Origin: a virus | Virus record (IMG/VR): IMGVR_UViG_3300017737_000064 | Coordinates: 1 to 27,814 of that record | Direction: 5' to 3' (one strand) | Length of the DNA stretch: 27,814 bases | Shown here: positions 8,687-16,255 of the stretch, in pieces | Layout: each line of letters starts with the position of its first letter | Position numbering within the stretch: the stretch's first letter is position 1 | Translations under genes and position numbers: made by a program | Notes under the pieces: generated by a model | What the model was told of the DNA's origin: nothing | Databases searched by the model: none | The model's input: only the letters and a program-made list of their open reading frames with translations

Positions 8687-9889
8687 ATGAGAGATTTATC
8701 GAAAGACAAATATTTTTGTTATCATCCATTTGAGACATTGACAATAACAGCAGATGGTAATGCACAACCTTGTCCTGTGTGGAATATGTCTGATAAATTT
8801 CCCATAGCCGACCTCAATCAAAATGAAATTACCATAGACGATATATTCAATTCAGAGCCCCTCAAGAAGATGCGAGAACAGATGTCCAGCGGAGAGGTAG
8901 TGTCCGCCTGCAATTCTTGCCACAGGAGAGAACGTGTCAAGTTGGACAGCCAGAGATTGAGATACGGCAGGCGTAGATCCAAAAAAGAAACACACAGCCT
9001 GAAGCAGATAGAAATCAATTTCAGCAATCAGTGTAACCTGGCGTGTGCCATGTGTAATCACAATCATAGTTCTGGTTGGTATCAGCAGGAAAAATCTCTG
9101 CCCGAGTCTCTGAGGAAAGACATGGATCTCAACAAACACTGGCCTTCCAAACCCTACAAGTATTTTTCGTTATCCAAAAAATTTGTTGACAGTATAGTGG
9201 ATCGTTTAGACACACTAGAAGTATTAATGATCAAGGGCGGCGAGCCGTTGTACGATAAAAACTGTTTGAATCTACTTAACCGTATTAGTGAAATCAAACC
9301 AGATCTAAAGATAGTGTTGGTCAGCAACATAACACACATACCTCAAAAAACTCTGGACACCCTATCAAAACTTACCAACGTGGAGTTGAACATCAGCATA
9401 GACGGTACAGGCAAAATATACGAATGGATCAGGGGATATTCATTTGACAAGATAGTGAGCAACTATAAAAAAATTAGTGAATTAAAACTAAATGCTGTGT
9501 ATGTAAACGTCACTGTCAGTATCTACAATGTGTTCAATGTTGTTGACACAATAAAATATTTCAAGGACCTATCACCCAACAACTACGGCGGCAGTTTTAA
9601 CTTTGTGTGGGAACCTTTTATGTCTGCATTGACTTTGTTACCGGATACTCATAAAGATAGAATCATTAACGAAATCGTTCCGGAATTGAAAGAACTCGGT
9701 TGTGTTCCGGATGACCAAATTGATTCATACGAAAATTACGTTTCCAAAAAATATGATAATCTTCAAAGTGCTTTGGTAACAACAATGGATAAAACTCAAA
9801 AAGTTTTTCGAGATTATACCAATTGGCTAAACACAATTAGAGGTATACAAATACAAGACGAAGCAAGTTATTTGAAAGAATTAATGTAA
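8687..9889 (+). CDS. Radical SAM protein with N-terminal SPASM/twitch-like cysteine module
   Basis: 400 residues. Radical SAM enzymes use a 4Fe-4S cluster and S-adenosylmethionine to start radical chemistry. The core motif CNLACAMC (Cys 116, 120, 123) is followed by IKGGEPLYD (GGEP motif, about 182-190) and LNISIDGTG. Ahead of the core sits a cysteine module (Cys 11, 29, 75, 78; CNSCHRRE), like the twitch/SPASM auxiliary-cluster domain but placed N-terminally. Its stop overlaps the next ATG (TAATG), so it is coupled to the aminotransferase-like gene. The first two thirds are G+C-richer than the last third, which hints at mosaicism. The substrate is unknown. Confidence 0.85.
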   Translation: MRDLSKDKYFCYHPFETLTITADGNAQPCPVWNMSDKFPIADLNQNEITIDDIFNSEPLKKMREQMSSGEVVSACNSCHRRERVKLDSQRLRYGRRRSKKETHSLKQIEINFSNQCNLACAMCNHNHSSGWYQQEKSLPESLRKDMDLNKHWPSKPYKYFSLSKKFVDSIVDRLDTLEVLMIKGGEPLYDKNCLNLLNRISEIKPDLKIVLVSNITHIPQKTLDTLSKLTNVELNISIDGTGKIYEWIRGYSFDKIVSNYKKISELKLNAVYVNVTVSIYNVFNVVDTIKYFKDLSPNNYGGSFNFVWEPFMSALTLLPDTHKDRIINEIVPELKELGCVPDDQIDSYENYVSKKYDNLQSALVTTMDKTQKVFRDYTNWLNTIRGIQIQDEASYLKELM

Positions 9890-10767
9890 TGGATATTGAA
9901 AAATTAGAATCGTTGATAGATAGAAATGCAAAAAGGAAACGTCCTATGTATGATCAAGAGATGCGTACATATCTAAAAACAATCGACTACTCTTGGAATT
10001 ACCCGATAGATCATTATGTTCAAACATTCACTGAATGGTTAACATCTCACAAAACTAATAAATTAATTAACTTGGATGCATTTCCGGACAGACGAATCAT
10101 ACTAGGTGTCACGCAGGCCATCAATGATCTGTATATGATGTATCCTAATCGAGTTGTAATACTCGATGGCGAATATTTTTATCATGATCAATTGTTCCCT
10201 GATGTAAAAGTGAGGACGCTGGAAACTTTAACCAACGGTGATGTGCTGTTAATCTCAATGCCTTTCTGTGGAGAGAACTACGGAGTACATCCTAAGATGT
10301 CCGAGATACTGCAAAAATGTTTAGATGAAAATATTCCTGTACACATTGATGCGGCATGGTATCCTTGTAGCAGAGGAATAACTTTTGATTTAGATCATCC
10401 TGCAATACAGTCAGTCAGTTGTAGTCTAACCAAAGCATATGGCATAAGTGAACATCGTTCGGGAGTGAGATATTCTAGAGCACCTATGCCAGGATATGTT
10501 ACTTGGATGACCGACAATGATTCTATTCCGTCAAAGCATAATTTTTTTACTGGAATAAAATTTATGCAGAAATTTGGTCCAGACTATTGGTGGAACAAAT
10601 ACGGAGAACACTATGATTTTATTTTAGAAAATTGTAAAAATTTAGCACCCAGTCCTGCAATTCACGTTGCATTTTCTACCGACGACAAAGGAAATGTTAT
10701 AAAAGCAGTGCCAATGAAGGAAGCATTGTTGTACGTAAATACGTACAGTAATGGAACAACAACCTAA
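9889..10767 (+). CDS. PLP-dependent aminotransferase-fold protein (fold type I)
   Basis: 292 residues. Landmarks follow the aspartate-aminotransferase fold: GVTQAINDLY (start of the PLP-binding domain), MPFCGENYGVHP (NP-G-like loop), HIDAAWYP with Asp154 for the pyridine nitrogen, and SCSLTKAYGISEHRSGVR with Lys182 as the candidate Schiff-base lysine and following arginines. It is shorter than typical 380-400-residue members because the C-terminal small domain is reduced, so it may be a decarboxylase, lyase or histidinol-phosphate-like branch rather than a standard transaminase. It overlaps the next radical SAM gene by 17 bases and follows another by TAATG, so the three probably act together. 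Confidence 0.7.
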   Translation: MDIEKLESLIDRNAKRKRPMYDQEMRTYLKTIDYSWNYPIDHYVQTFTEWLTSHKTNKLINLDAFPDRRIILGVTQAINDLYMMYPNRVVILDGEYFYHDQLFPDVKVRTLETLTNGDVLLISMPFCGENYGVHPKMSEILQKCLDENIPVHIDAAWYPCSRGITFDLDHPAIQSVSCSLTKAYGISEHRSGVRYSRAPMPGYVTWMTDNDSIPSKHNFFTGIKFMQKFGPDYWWNKYGEHYDFILENCKNLAPSPAIHVAFSTDDKGNVIKAVPMKEALLYVNTYSNGTTT

Positions 10768-11683
10768 AATAAATCGTATACAATGGCTGTTTGGAAATAT
10801 GTGCAACTATGATTGTTCGTATTGTCCAACAAATTTACATTCTAATGATTCCAAATTTGATGATCCTAATATAATTGCAAACGCAGTTCAATATACAGTT
10901 TCTTCTTTGAGAATGTTAGATAGAGAACCGTCCTTTGAATTTGTAGGAGGCGAGCCCACATTGAATCCAGGACTGTTATCCATTTGTCAACGTATGGGTA
11001 ATCAAAAATTAAGCAACAAGTTAACCACAAACGGAAGTGCCAGTATAGAATGGTGGGAAGAATATTACATTTATTTTTCACAAGTTGAAATAAGTTATCA
11101 CACAGAATTTGCAAATCTAGAACATATCGAAAAAGTAATTGATTTTTTGATTGAAAAAGAACTTGCAGTTAAAGTAATGGTCCATTGTACACACCTCGAT
11201 GAACAATGGAACAAAGCAATACACGTTTATCAAATACTTAAAAACAAAGGATACAAAACAGAATTAAAACTTTTGTTTTCAAACTTTACCAAAGGTTTTC
11301 AATTTTATCCTTACAAAACATATCAGTTAAAATATTATTTTGAAGAGAAAGGACAAGACTGGGATCCAGAACAAACAATGTATACCGGAAATTTAAAGTA
11401 CGATGGATACACTCACGCAAGGCATGATATGAATAGAGAATTTGTAGATAAAAAAGATGGAAGAATAAAAAACAACTGGAACTATAAAGGTTGGAGATGC
11501 AACGCCGGTGTTGATCAATTTGTTGTTGATAAAAGAGGAAACGTAAGACGTGGCTGGTGTGGACAAGGAGAAAGATTGGGAAACGTTCTTCTAAGAAATG
11601 TGGAATGGCATCAAAAGGCTATCAAATGTGATTTAGATGTGTGCCGGAATGGCTTCGACCAATTAGCGACCAAGTTTAAATAG
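10751..11683 (+). CDS. Radical SAM enzyme with C-terminal SPASM-like cluster
   Basis: 310 residues. The core motif CNYDCSYC uses Cys 18, 22 and 25. FVGGEPTLNP is at about 64-73 and LTTNGS at about 91-96. At the C-terminus Cys 250, 270, 293 and 298 (GWRC, RGWCGQG, KCDLDVC) could ligate an auxiliary Fe-S cluster, as in SPASM enzymes that modify peptides or sugars. It sits in an operon with a PLP enzyme upstream and a ferredoxin-NADP reductase 4 bases downstream. The substrate is unknown. Confidence 0.88.
   Translation: MEQQPKINRIQWLFGNMCNYDCSYCPTNLHSNDSKFDDPNIIANAVQYTVSSLRMLDREPSFEFVGGEPTLNPGLLSICQRMGNQKLSNKLTTNGSASIEWWEEYYIYFSQVEISYHTEFANLEHIEKVIDFLIEKELAVKVMVHCTHLDEQWNKAIHVYQILKNKGYKTELKLLFSNFTKGFQFYPYKTYQLKYYFEEKGQDWDPEQTMYTGNLKYDGYTHARHDMNREFVDKKDGRIKNNWNYKGWRCNAGVDQFVVDKRGNVRRGWCGQGERLGNVLLRNVEWHQKAIKCDLDVCRNGFDQLATKFK
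11675..11682 (+). promoter_or_regulatory. Late-type box before the reductase gene
   Basis: TTTAAATA lies 5 nt before ATG 11688 and overlaps the last codon and stop of the upstream radical SAM gene. It may allow separate late transcription of the reductase. Because it is partly coding sequence, chance cannot be excluded. Confidence 0.4.
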
Positions 11684-11687
11684 TCGT

Positions 11688-12416
11688 ATGCACAAAGAAA
11701 AAGTAATATCAATAAAACATTATTCAGACAAATTATTTTCATTTAAAACAACACGTAACGCAGGTTTGAGATTTGATGCTGGACAATTTACAATGATAGG
11801 ATTGGATAACAAAACTATGAGAGCATATTCTATAGTAAGTGGTCCAGGAGAAGACTATTTAGAATTTTTATCTATTGTTGTTCCAGATGGTCCATTAACA
11901 TCTAAACTAAAAGATATCAAGCAAGGTGACGAAGTTTTAATAGGACCTAAACCGGTTGGAACTCTACTTTGTGATTCATTAAAAAATGATACGACACTAT
12001 GGTTAATTGGTACAGGAACTGGAATAGCACCTTTTGTTAGTATTTGCAGAGATGCAGACACATATCTAAAATTTAAAAAAGTTATAGTGTGTCACACAGT
12101 TCGTACAGTAAAAGAACTTGCATACTATGATTATTTTTTTAATTTAGCCGTGCAAGAATTTATTCAGTATTATCCAACAGTGACCAGAGAAGAGTGGGTA
12201 AACAAAGGAAGGATCACTGATCATATTAAAACAGGAGAGGTATTTTCTAAACTAGAAGTGCCACCAATGACTCCAGAGAATGATTCTGTGATGTTATGCG
12301 GATCACCTGACTTTAATTCGGAGATGATGGAAATGTTAAAAGAAAACGGTTGGCAAGGTGGCAGTTTAAGTCAGCAAGGAAACTTTGTTTACGAGAAAGC
12401 ATTTGTTGATAAGTAA
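11688..12416 (+). CDS. fpr: Ferredoxin/flavodoxin-NADP+ reductase
   Basis: 242 residues, matching bacterial Fpr (about 248-258). It moves electrons between NADPH and ferredoxin or flavodoxin through FAD. Visible landmarks are FDAGQFTMIG, MRAYSIVSG (the RxYS FAD-binding motif, 45-48), FLSIVVPDGPLTSKL, IGTGTGIAPF (NADP(H)-binding loop, about 107-116), IVCHTVRT, MLCGSPDFN, and a C-terminal GNFVYEKAFVDK. That tail resembles Azotobacter/Rhodobacter-type reductases ending in FVEK. It lies directly behind a radical SAM gene, and radical SAM clusters need reduction, so an electron-supply role is a natural inference. No ferredoxin or flavodoxin gene is seen in the window. Confidence 0.9.
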   Translation: MHKEKVISIKHYSDKLFSFKTTRNAGLRFDAGQFTMIGLDNKTMRAYSIVSGPGEDYLEFLSIVVPDGPLTSKLKDIKQGDEVLIGPKPVGTLLCDSLKNDTTLWLIGTGTGIAPFVSICRDADTYLKFKKVIVCHTVRTVKELAYYDYFFNLAVQEFIQYYPTVTREEWVNKGRITDHIKTGEVFSKLEVPPMTPENDSVMLCGSPDFNSEMMEMLKENGWQGGSLSQQGNFVYEKAFVDK

Positions 12417-12437
12417 TGCCAATGTTAGGACAAAGAT

Positions 12438-12635
12438 ATGGGAATACACTATACATACAAGGCTCAAAAGGGAGAACGATCTCTCAAGAAACAACAGAGA
12501 CAAGAAGAGAGACAGAGACGTTCTAACGCCCGTAAGTTCAAAAAACAATCAGAACAAGATAACAATAACACTCTTACCTTTCCCGAAACTGAAGTAATCA
12601 CACTAGAGCATCTTACCAATCCTGATCGTAAATAG
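12438..12635 (+). CDS. Small basic Gln/Arg-rich protein
   Basis: 65 residues: GIHYTYKAQKGERSLKKQQR, a run of R, K, Q and E, then an acidic end (EVITLEHLTNPDRK). It is chosen over the overlapping frames at 12385 and 12416 because an AGGA-like site precedes ATG 12438 and the ending is protein-like. It is probably a helical nucleic-acid-binding or adaptor peptide; no family is recognised. Confidence 0.5.
   Translation: MGIHYTYKAQKGERSLKKQQRQEERQRRSNARKFKKQSEQDNNNTLTFPETEVITLEHLTNPDRK
12627..12634 (+). promoter_or_regulatory. Possible late-type box
   Basis: CGTAAATA lies 7 nt before ATG 12642, overlapping the stop of the upstream small gene. The position fits the box-to-ATG pattern seen elsewhere, but it is partly coding sequence. 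Confidence 0.35.
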
Positions 12636-12641
12636 TACAAT

Positions 12642-12845
12642 ATGAAATGGGCTTTGGTTGTTTATTTTTTTGTGTGTTGCGGACCTGATGGTGGTTGGAA
12701 AACTGCCGAGGAACTGAACAAAGAAGGTTGGTATCGTATTGTACATCCTGACGTTGAATCTTGCGTACAAGCACAATGGCAGTTCATGGAACGTGTAAAC
12801 AAAGACTTTGTTAGAGCCAGTTGCGAAGAAATTTTAGAGGACTAA
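12642..12845 (+). CDS. Small secreted or membrane-anchored protein
   Basis: 67 residues. A short hydrophobic N-terminus (MKWALVVYFFVCCGP) is followed by WKTAEELNKEGWYRI and a region with two more cysteines that could form a disulfide (ESCVQAQW, RASCEEIL). The layout suggests export through a short signal or anchor segment. The family is not recognised. It lies between the small basic gene and an SGNH-like gene. Confidence 0.5.
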   Translation: MKWALVVYFFVCCGPDGGWKTAEELNKEGWYRIVHPDVESCVQAQWQFMERVNKDFVRASCEEILED

Positions 12846-12851
12846 AAACCA

Positions 12852-12859
12852 AATAAATA
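12852..12859 (+). promoter_or_regulatory. Late-type promoter box (near-leaderless)
   Basis: AATAAATA ends 6 nt before ATG 12866, with no Shine-Dalgarno near the start. With T4 late geometry, transcription would begin at or next to the start codon. Confidence 0.6.
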
Positions 12860-12865
12860 TCATAT

Positions 12866-13630
12866 ATGAAAATCACACATCATTTTAGTAATGGTTGTAG
12901 TTTCAGCACCAAGAAAGCATTTTTGAGTTGCCATCAAAAACTAGGTGAACTATTACAATTAAATCCAACAGTCAGTTTAGCCAAGGGTGGTAGAGGTAAC
13001 GACAGATGTGTTACAACCACAATGCATTGGTTCTTAAAAAATCCTGAACGTATGAAAGACACCTTTGTTAGTATAGGTTGGTCTTCCTCGCACAGGTGGG
13101 ATTATGTATCAGGCCCAACAAAAGAAGGTATGAAAGGGATCAAAGGCGAAATAGCAAAATTTTCATATCAATGGGGGACATGGAGACTGTGGGAAGAAGA
13201 ATGGATCGCACGTGATAAAGATGTGGATATAGATATGTCATCTGCGATAAGAATGTATACAAATATTCTCACTTTACAAAATTTTTTTAAATTACATAAT
13301 ATTCCTTACGTGATGTATTGGGCATTAACAAACGATTTACCAGAGGACGGAGATCTAAAACTATTAAAAGATGCTGTTGATAAAAAACATTTTTTTAATT
13401 TTGAAACTTCAGAACACGTTAAAGAAAATATTAAAATATATAATTCAATGAAGTCTAATAAAACAGTAGAAGTTCCAAACCAAGACTATGTGCAATCACA
13501 TTTTGAATACGTGGCACAACAAGGTTTAAGAAAAGCATACGACGATGCTCATCCTAATAAACTAGGACATCACCAATGGGCGTACTTGTTAAAAAATTTT
13601 GTAGACGATAATAATATTATTTCAAATTAG
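12866..13630 (+). CDS. SGNH-hydrolase-like protein
   Basis: 254 residues. Block I is FSNGCSFS (Ser12 candidate nucleophile), KGGRGNDRC resembles block III (GxxND), and DDAHPNKLGHHQW near the C-terminus gives the Asp-x-His-Pro of block V. Tryptophan-rich stretches (GWSSSHRWDYV, YQWGTWRLWEEEW) suggest a carbohydrate-binding surface. It is distinct in sequence from the SGNH gene at 7928, so the window has two diverged members. The likely role is deacylation or transfer on a surface glycan or on the product of the nearby radical SAM enzymes (inference). Confidence 0.65.
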   Translation: MKITHHFSNGCSFSTKKAFLSCHQKLGELLQLNPTVSLAKGGRGNDRCVTTTMHWFLKNPERMKDTFVSIGWSSSHRWDYVSGPTKEGMKGIKGEIAKFSYQWGTWRLWEEEWIARDKDVDIDMSSAIRMYTNILTLQNFFKLHNIPYVMYWALTNDLPEDGDLKLLKDAVDKKHFFNFETSEHVKENIKIYNSMKSNKTVEVPNQDYVQSHFEYVAQQGLRKAYDDAHPNKLGHHQWAYLLKNFVDDNNIISN

Positions 13631-13874
13631 AATCTAGATCTTTCCAATCATCATCGTTATCTTGAGTAGAACTTTTCTTATCGCAGATAGGATCTGATGA
13701 TCCAAACATACAACCTAATACGTTTGCTATAGAATCTAGTTTACCAATTGTATCAATTGTGGTATGTTTTTTTTGGTCTGAATTTACTTTTGGTTTTGCA
13801 CAACCAAACATTCCTAAACAAACTATCATTATTATTATGATCCAAATAAATTTTTTTGAGTTAAAAAATTCCAT
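13617..13874 (-). CDS. Small lipoprotein
   Basis: 85 residues. A basic N-terminus, a hydrophobic helix (FIWIIIIMIVCLGM) and the lipobox LGMFGC predict signal peptidase II processing. The mature part is polar and acidic, with one more cysteine pair (GCMFGSSDPIC). It converges with the SGNH gene, overlapping by 14 bases. Its start is one base from the stop of the 57-aa gene upstream, so the pair is coupled. A phage lipoprotein could serve superinfection exclusion or lysis; neither is shown. Confidence 0.65.
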   Translation of the reverse strand: MEFFNSKKFIWIIIIMIVCLGMFGCAKPKVNSDQKKHTTIDTIGKLDSIANVLGCMFGSSDPICDKKSSTQDNDDDWKDLDSNLK

Positions 13875-13875
13875 A

Positions 13876-14049
13876 TTATCCTAATTCCACACAACAACTA
13901 TATCTTACTTGAAAAAAATAATGATAGATTATTAATCCAATGATAATTCCTTCTAACCAAGCAATTATAGAACACAGCACTGGATACTTCCTTATAATAG
14001 AAATTTTCCAATTCATGATTGTTTTTAGTATAGATAGTAATCTTTTCAT
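13876..14049 (-). CDS. Small membrane protein (57 aa)
   Basis: Basic amphipathic N-terminus (MKRLLSILKTIMNWKISIIR) followed by a long hydrophobic helix (CSIIAWLEGIIIGLIIYHYF) and a short CC-containing tail. TTTAAATA ends 6 nt before the ATG, supporting both the start and late expression. It is co-transcribed with the lipoprotein. A holin or antiholin-like role is possible for a small late membrane protein but is only a guess. Confidence 0.6.
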   Translation of the reverse strand: MKRLLSILKTIMNWKISIIRKYPVLCSIIAWLEGIIIGLIIYHYFFQVRYSCCVELG

Positions 14050-14055
14050 CACACT

Positions 14056-14063
14056 TATTTAAA
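14056..14063 (-). promoter_or_regulatory. Late-type promoter box (near-leaderless)
   Basis: Minus-strand TTTAAATA followed by AGTGTG and then ATG 14049: the same 6-nt spacing as at 12866 and 15077. Confidence 0.6.
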
Positions 14064-14120
14064 TTTTTAGTCGTTGGATAATACTATACTATATGCTTTT
14101 AGTTAATGCAACCTTTGATA

Positions 14121-14318
14121 CTATATCTTGCTGTTCTTGTGTATCACAGACATATGACCGGCAACTTTGTCCTTGTTTGGACCTTGCTTGATTCTATATC
14201 CTGATGTACCATTTCCATTCACAGCAACTACTGGTCTCGAACTTGCTAAAGAGTTATTAGCTCTTTCTTTCAGTCTTTGCTCACGGAATTTTTTGTGTAA
14301 ATGATCGAATCGTCCCAT
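14121..14318 (-). CDS. Small basic protein (65 aa)
   Basis: Begins MGRFDHLHKKFREQRLKER, a basic helix, with a Gly/Asn-rich middle (VNGNGTSGYRIKQGPNK). A strong Shine-Dalgarno, GGAGG, lies 5 nt upstream of the ATG, which makes the start secure. A perfect T4-like late promoter sits about 80 bases upstream. The composition suggests a nucleic-acid-associated or virion-associated protein. The family is unknown. Confidence 0.65.
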   Translation of the reverse strand: MGRFDHLHKKFREQRLKERANNSLASSRPVVAVNGNGTSGYRIKQGPNKDKVAGHMSVIHKNSKI

Positions 14319-14398
14319 GACACCCTCCTTTTTAAGTTAGGTGCGTTCCTTCGGCATAATGCCTACTTCCGTCCTTTAAAGGATGAACGTTAAAAAAT

Positions 14399-14406
14399 TA
14401 TTTATA
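14399..14406 (-). promoter_or_regulatory. T4-like late promoter, perfect TATAAATA
   Basis: The minus strand reads TATAAATA exactly, about 80 nt upstream of the small basic gene at 14318. This is the conventional layout, with a real leader and a Shine-Dalgarno. Confidence 0.7.
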
Positions 14407-14552
14407 CGATAATAGCATAGCAGACCTGCAAATACAACATAAATGATTGGTAACTTAACTGTATGTATAACTACTCCAGGATACACTTTACCATGCGTAT
14501 ACGTGCTTCTATGTGCGTTTAAAAGGTAGACTAAAGGTGGTTTATAGTGTAG

Positions 14553-14558
14553 TATAAT
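14553..14558 (+). promoter_or_regulatory. -10 element before the tRNA cluster
   Basis: TATAAT lies 9 nt upstream of the first tRNA. A weak -35 (TAGACT, 14527-14532) is at a long spacing. It probably drives the tRNA array. A second TATAAT (14964-14969) lies before tRNA-Ala. Confidence 0.5.
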
Positions 14559-14567
14559 TACTGTGAC

Positions 14568-14643
14568 GCCGCTTTAGCTCAGTTGGTAGAGCAACTGATT
14601 TGTAATCAGTAGGTCCGCGGTTCGAATCCGTGAAGCGGCACCA
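14568..14643 (+). tRNA. tRNA-Thr (TGT)
   Basis: Full cloverleaf: acceptor GCCGCTT/AAGCGGC, anticodon arm CTGAT-TTGTAAT-ATCAG type with anticodon TGT, T-loop GTTCGAATC, discriminator A and genomically encoded CCA. It reads ACA, an A-ending codon frequent in AT-rich phage genes. Confidence 0.95.
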
Positions 14644-14711
14644 TCATTACATAGTAACGCACCTAATTAGGTATTTTTGGCAATATTGGTAATTTTGGAG
14701 TATTTTGGTTT

Positions 14712-14801
14712 GGAAGGATGGCAGAGTGGTTGAATGCACCGGTCTTGAAAACCGGCAAAGGGGCAACTCTTTCCTGAGTTCAAATCTCAGTCCTTCCGCC
14801 A
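14712..14801 (+). tRNA. tRNA-Ser (TGA)
   Basis: 90 nt with the long variable arm typical of class II tRNAs. Acceptor GGAAGGA/TCCTTCC, anticodon loop CTTGAAA (TGA), discriminator G and encoded CCA. It reads UCA. Confidence 0.94.
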
Positions 14802-14806
14802 CTCAC

Positions 14807-14882
14807 GGAGCATTAGTGTAGCGGTTAACACGTCGCCCTGTCACGGCGAAGACCACGGGTTCGATTCCCGTATGCTCCGCCA
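14807..14882 (+). tRNA. tRNA-Asp (GTC)
   Basis: Acceptor GGAGCAT/ATGCTCC, anticodon loop CTGTCAC (GTC), T-loop GTTCGATTC, discriminator G and encoded CCA. Confidence 0.95.
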
Positions 14883-14885
14883 CGT

Positions 14886-14960
14886 GGTCCCTTCGTCTAT
14901 CGGTTAGGACAGCGGGTTTTCATCTCGCAAAGAGGAGTTCGATTCTCCTAGGGACTACCA
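14886..14960 (+). tRNA. tRNA-Glu (TTC)
   Basis: Acceptor GGTCCCT/AGGGACT with a G-U first pair, anticodon loop TTTTCAT (TTC), T-arm GGAG-TTCGATT-CTCC, discriminator A and encoded CCA. It starts 3 nt after the CCA of tRNA-Asp. Confidence 0.93.
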
Positions 14961-14977
14961 GACTATAATTACGTGTG

Positions 14978-15053
14978 GGGGGATTAGCTCATCTGGGAGA
15001 GCGCCTGATTTGCATTCAGGAGGTGGCTGGTTCGAGTCCAGTATCCTCCACCA
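14978..15053 (+). tRNA. tRNA-Ala (TGC)
   Basis: Acceptor GGGGGAT/ATCCTCC with one G-U pair, anticodon stem CCTGA/TCAGG with loop TTTGCAT (TGC), T-loop GTTCGAGTC, discriminator A and encoded CCA. The late promoter of the next gene begins 10 nt after its CCA. Confidence 0.95.
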
Positions 15054-15062
15054 ATAATTTTC

Positions 15063-15070
15063 AATAAATA
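15063..15070 (+). promoter_or_regulatory. Late-type promoter box (near-leaderless)
   Basis: AATAAATA, then TCGGTA (6 nt), then ATG 15077. There is no Shine-Dalgarno; the sequence just upstream is the end of tRNA-Ala. Confidence 0.65.
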
Positions 15071-15076
15071 TCGGTA

Positions 15077-16255
15077 ATGAAAGATACCTATTGTACATTT
15101 CCGTTCAAACAAGTTGCTGTTAAAAAAATAAAGAGGGGAAAAATTATTCAGTATGCACCTTGTTGTCATATAAAGCCATCTGCAAGATTACAGATGCCTA
15201 ATGATGATCCTACACCCGATGAGTTATTCAATAGTCCAGAAATGAAACAATTAAGAAGTGATTTACTAGCAGGCGTTAAAAATCCAACTTGCGATGCTTG
15301 TTGGAAAAGAGAAGCAAGAGGACAACGTTCATTTAGAATGACAACACCTTATCAACCAGAAGCAGAGTTGAACACACTCGATCTAACAATGAGTAATTCT
15401 TGCAACCTAATGTGTAGAATGTGTACTCCTACAAAATCAAATAAATTAATGATTGATCAAAAGAAATGGAAAGATGCAAGTGTAGATTTTGAATGGATGA
15501 AACCATTCTGGTGGGATAGCACTCCTCATTATACAGAGAAAACTAAATTCTACGAATACCTAATGGCCCACACCGAACAGTTCACAACCTTAAAAATTAT
15601 AGGTGGTGAACCTTTTTATGACAAGCACTGTTTGGCTGTATATGAAAAATATGTAGAGATGGGGACTGCAAAGAATACAGTACTATGGACCAACACAAAC
15701 GGATTATGTTTTTCCGATAAAGTCTGTAATATGATTAACGAATTTAAAACTGCAAAGGTTACAATATCTTGCGATGGCACAGGAAAAGTTTATGACTATG
15801 TGCGACACGGTTCTACTTGGCAAGAGTTTCAGGATAATATGAACAACTATAAAAAATTAGTCAAGAATAGGAAAAAGAAAGTAACAGTAGCATTTACCAT
15901 GCAAGTTTATAATCTATCAAATATGCAGGATACTTGCGAATACGTTGATAGTATTGACGGAGAACTTTTACCTTATCCTGTATTTCCAGATACCAGAGGA
16001 ATATATCCATGGTTCTTGCCTGTTGATTATCTTAAAAAATGTAAAGAAAAAGTAACACATCAAAGCGAGGCAGGAGACGAAATGAGGAGATACTTTGATT
16101 ATTGGATCAAAGAGAACAAAGAAGATCTAACTTTAGTTAAACGTGAAATTGTTTTATTTGATAAATCTCGAGATCAAAATTATGCAGATTATTTAGATCC
16201 TGAACTAACGGCTTTACTGAACTCTGTAGATATAAATGACACTGCCGCCGCATAG
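15077..16255 (+). CDS. Radical SAM protein with N-terminal SPASM/twitch-like module
   Basis: 392 residues, a paralogue in layout of the gene at 8687. The N-terminal cysteine module has Cys 6, 29/30, 72 and 75 (YAPCCH, TCDACWKRE). The radical SAM motif CNLMCRMC uses Cys 109, 113 and 116. IIGGEPFYD and ISCDGTGKVYDYVR match the corresponding parts of the 8687 protein. It overlaps the following 2OG-oxygenase-like gene by about 20 bases if that gene starts at 16236. The near-leaderless late promoter suggests expression with virion genes. Substrate unknown. Confidence 0.87.
   Translation: MKDTYCTFPFKQVAVKKIKRGKIIQYAPCCHIKPSARLQMPNDDPTPDELFNSPEMKQLRSDLLAGVKNPTCDACWKREARGQRSFRMTTPYQPEAELNTLDLTMSNSCNLMCRMCTPTKSNKLMIDQKKWKDASVDFEWMKPFWWDSTPHYTEKTKFYEYLMAHTEQFTTLKIIGGEPFYDKHCLAVYEKYVEMGTAKNTVLWTNTNGLCFSDKVCNMINEFKTAKVTISCDGTGKVYDYVRHGSTWQEFQDNMNNYKKLVKNRKKKVTVAFTMQVYNLSNMQDTCEYVDSIDGELLPYPVFPDTRGIYPWFLPVDYLKKCKEKVTHQSEAGDEMRRYFDYWIKENKEDLTLVKREIVLFDKSRDQNYADYLDPELTALLNSVDINDTAAA

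Larger units (their letters stand above)
14319..14567. other. Intergenic control region between the small basic gene and the tRNA cluster
   Basis: Besides the two promoters listed separately, it holds the palindromes GGCATAATGCC (about 14354-14364) and TCCTTTAAAGGA (14372-14383), close to the minus-strand late promoter. No open frame is convincing. Confidence 0.4.

Noticed and set aside
12385-12597. 70-codon frame overlapping the reductase end
   Set aside because: It overlaps the reductase by about 30 bases with no ribosome site; the 12438 frame has a better site and composition.
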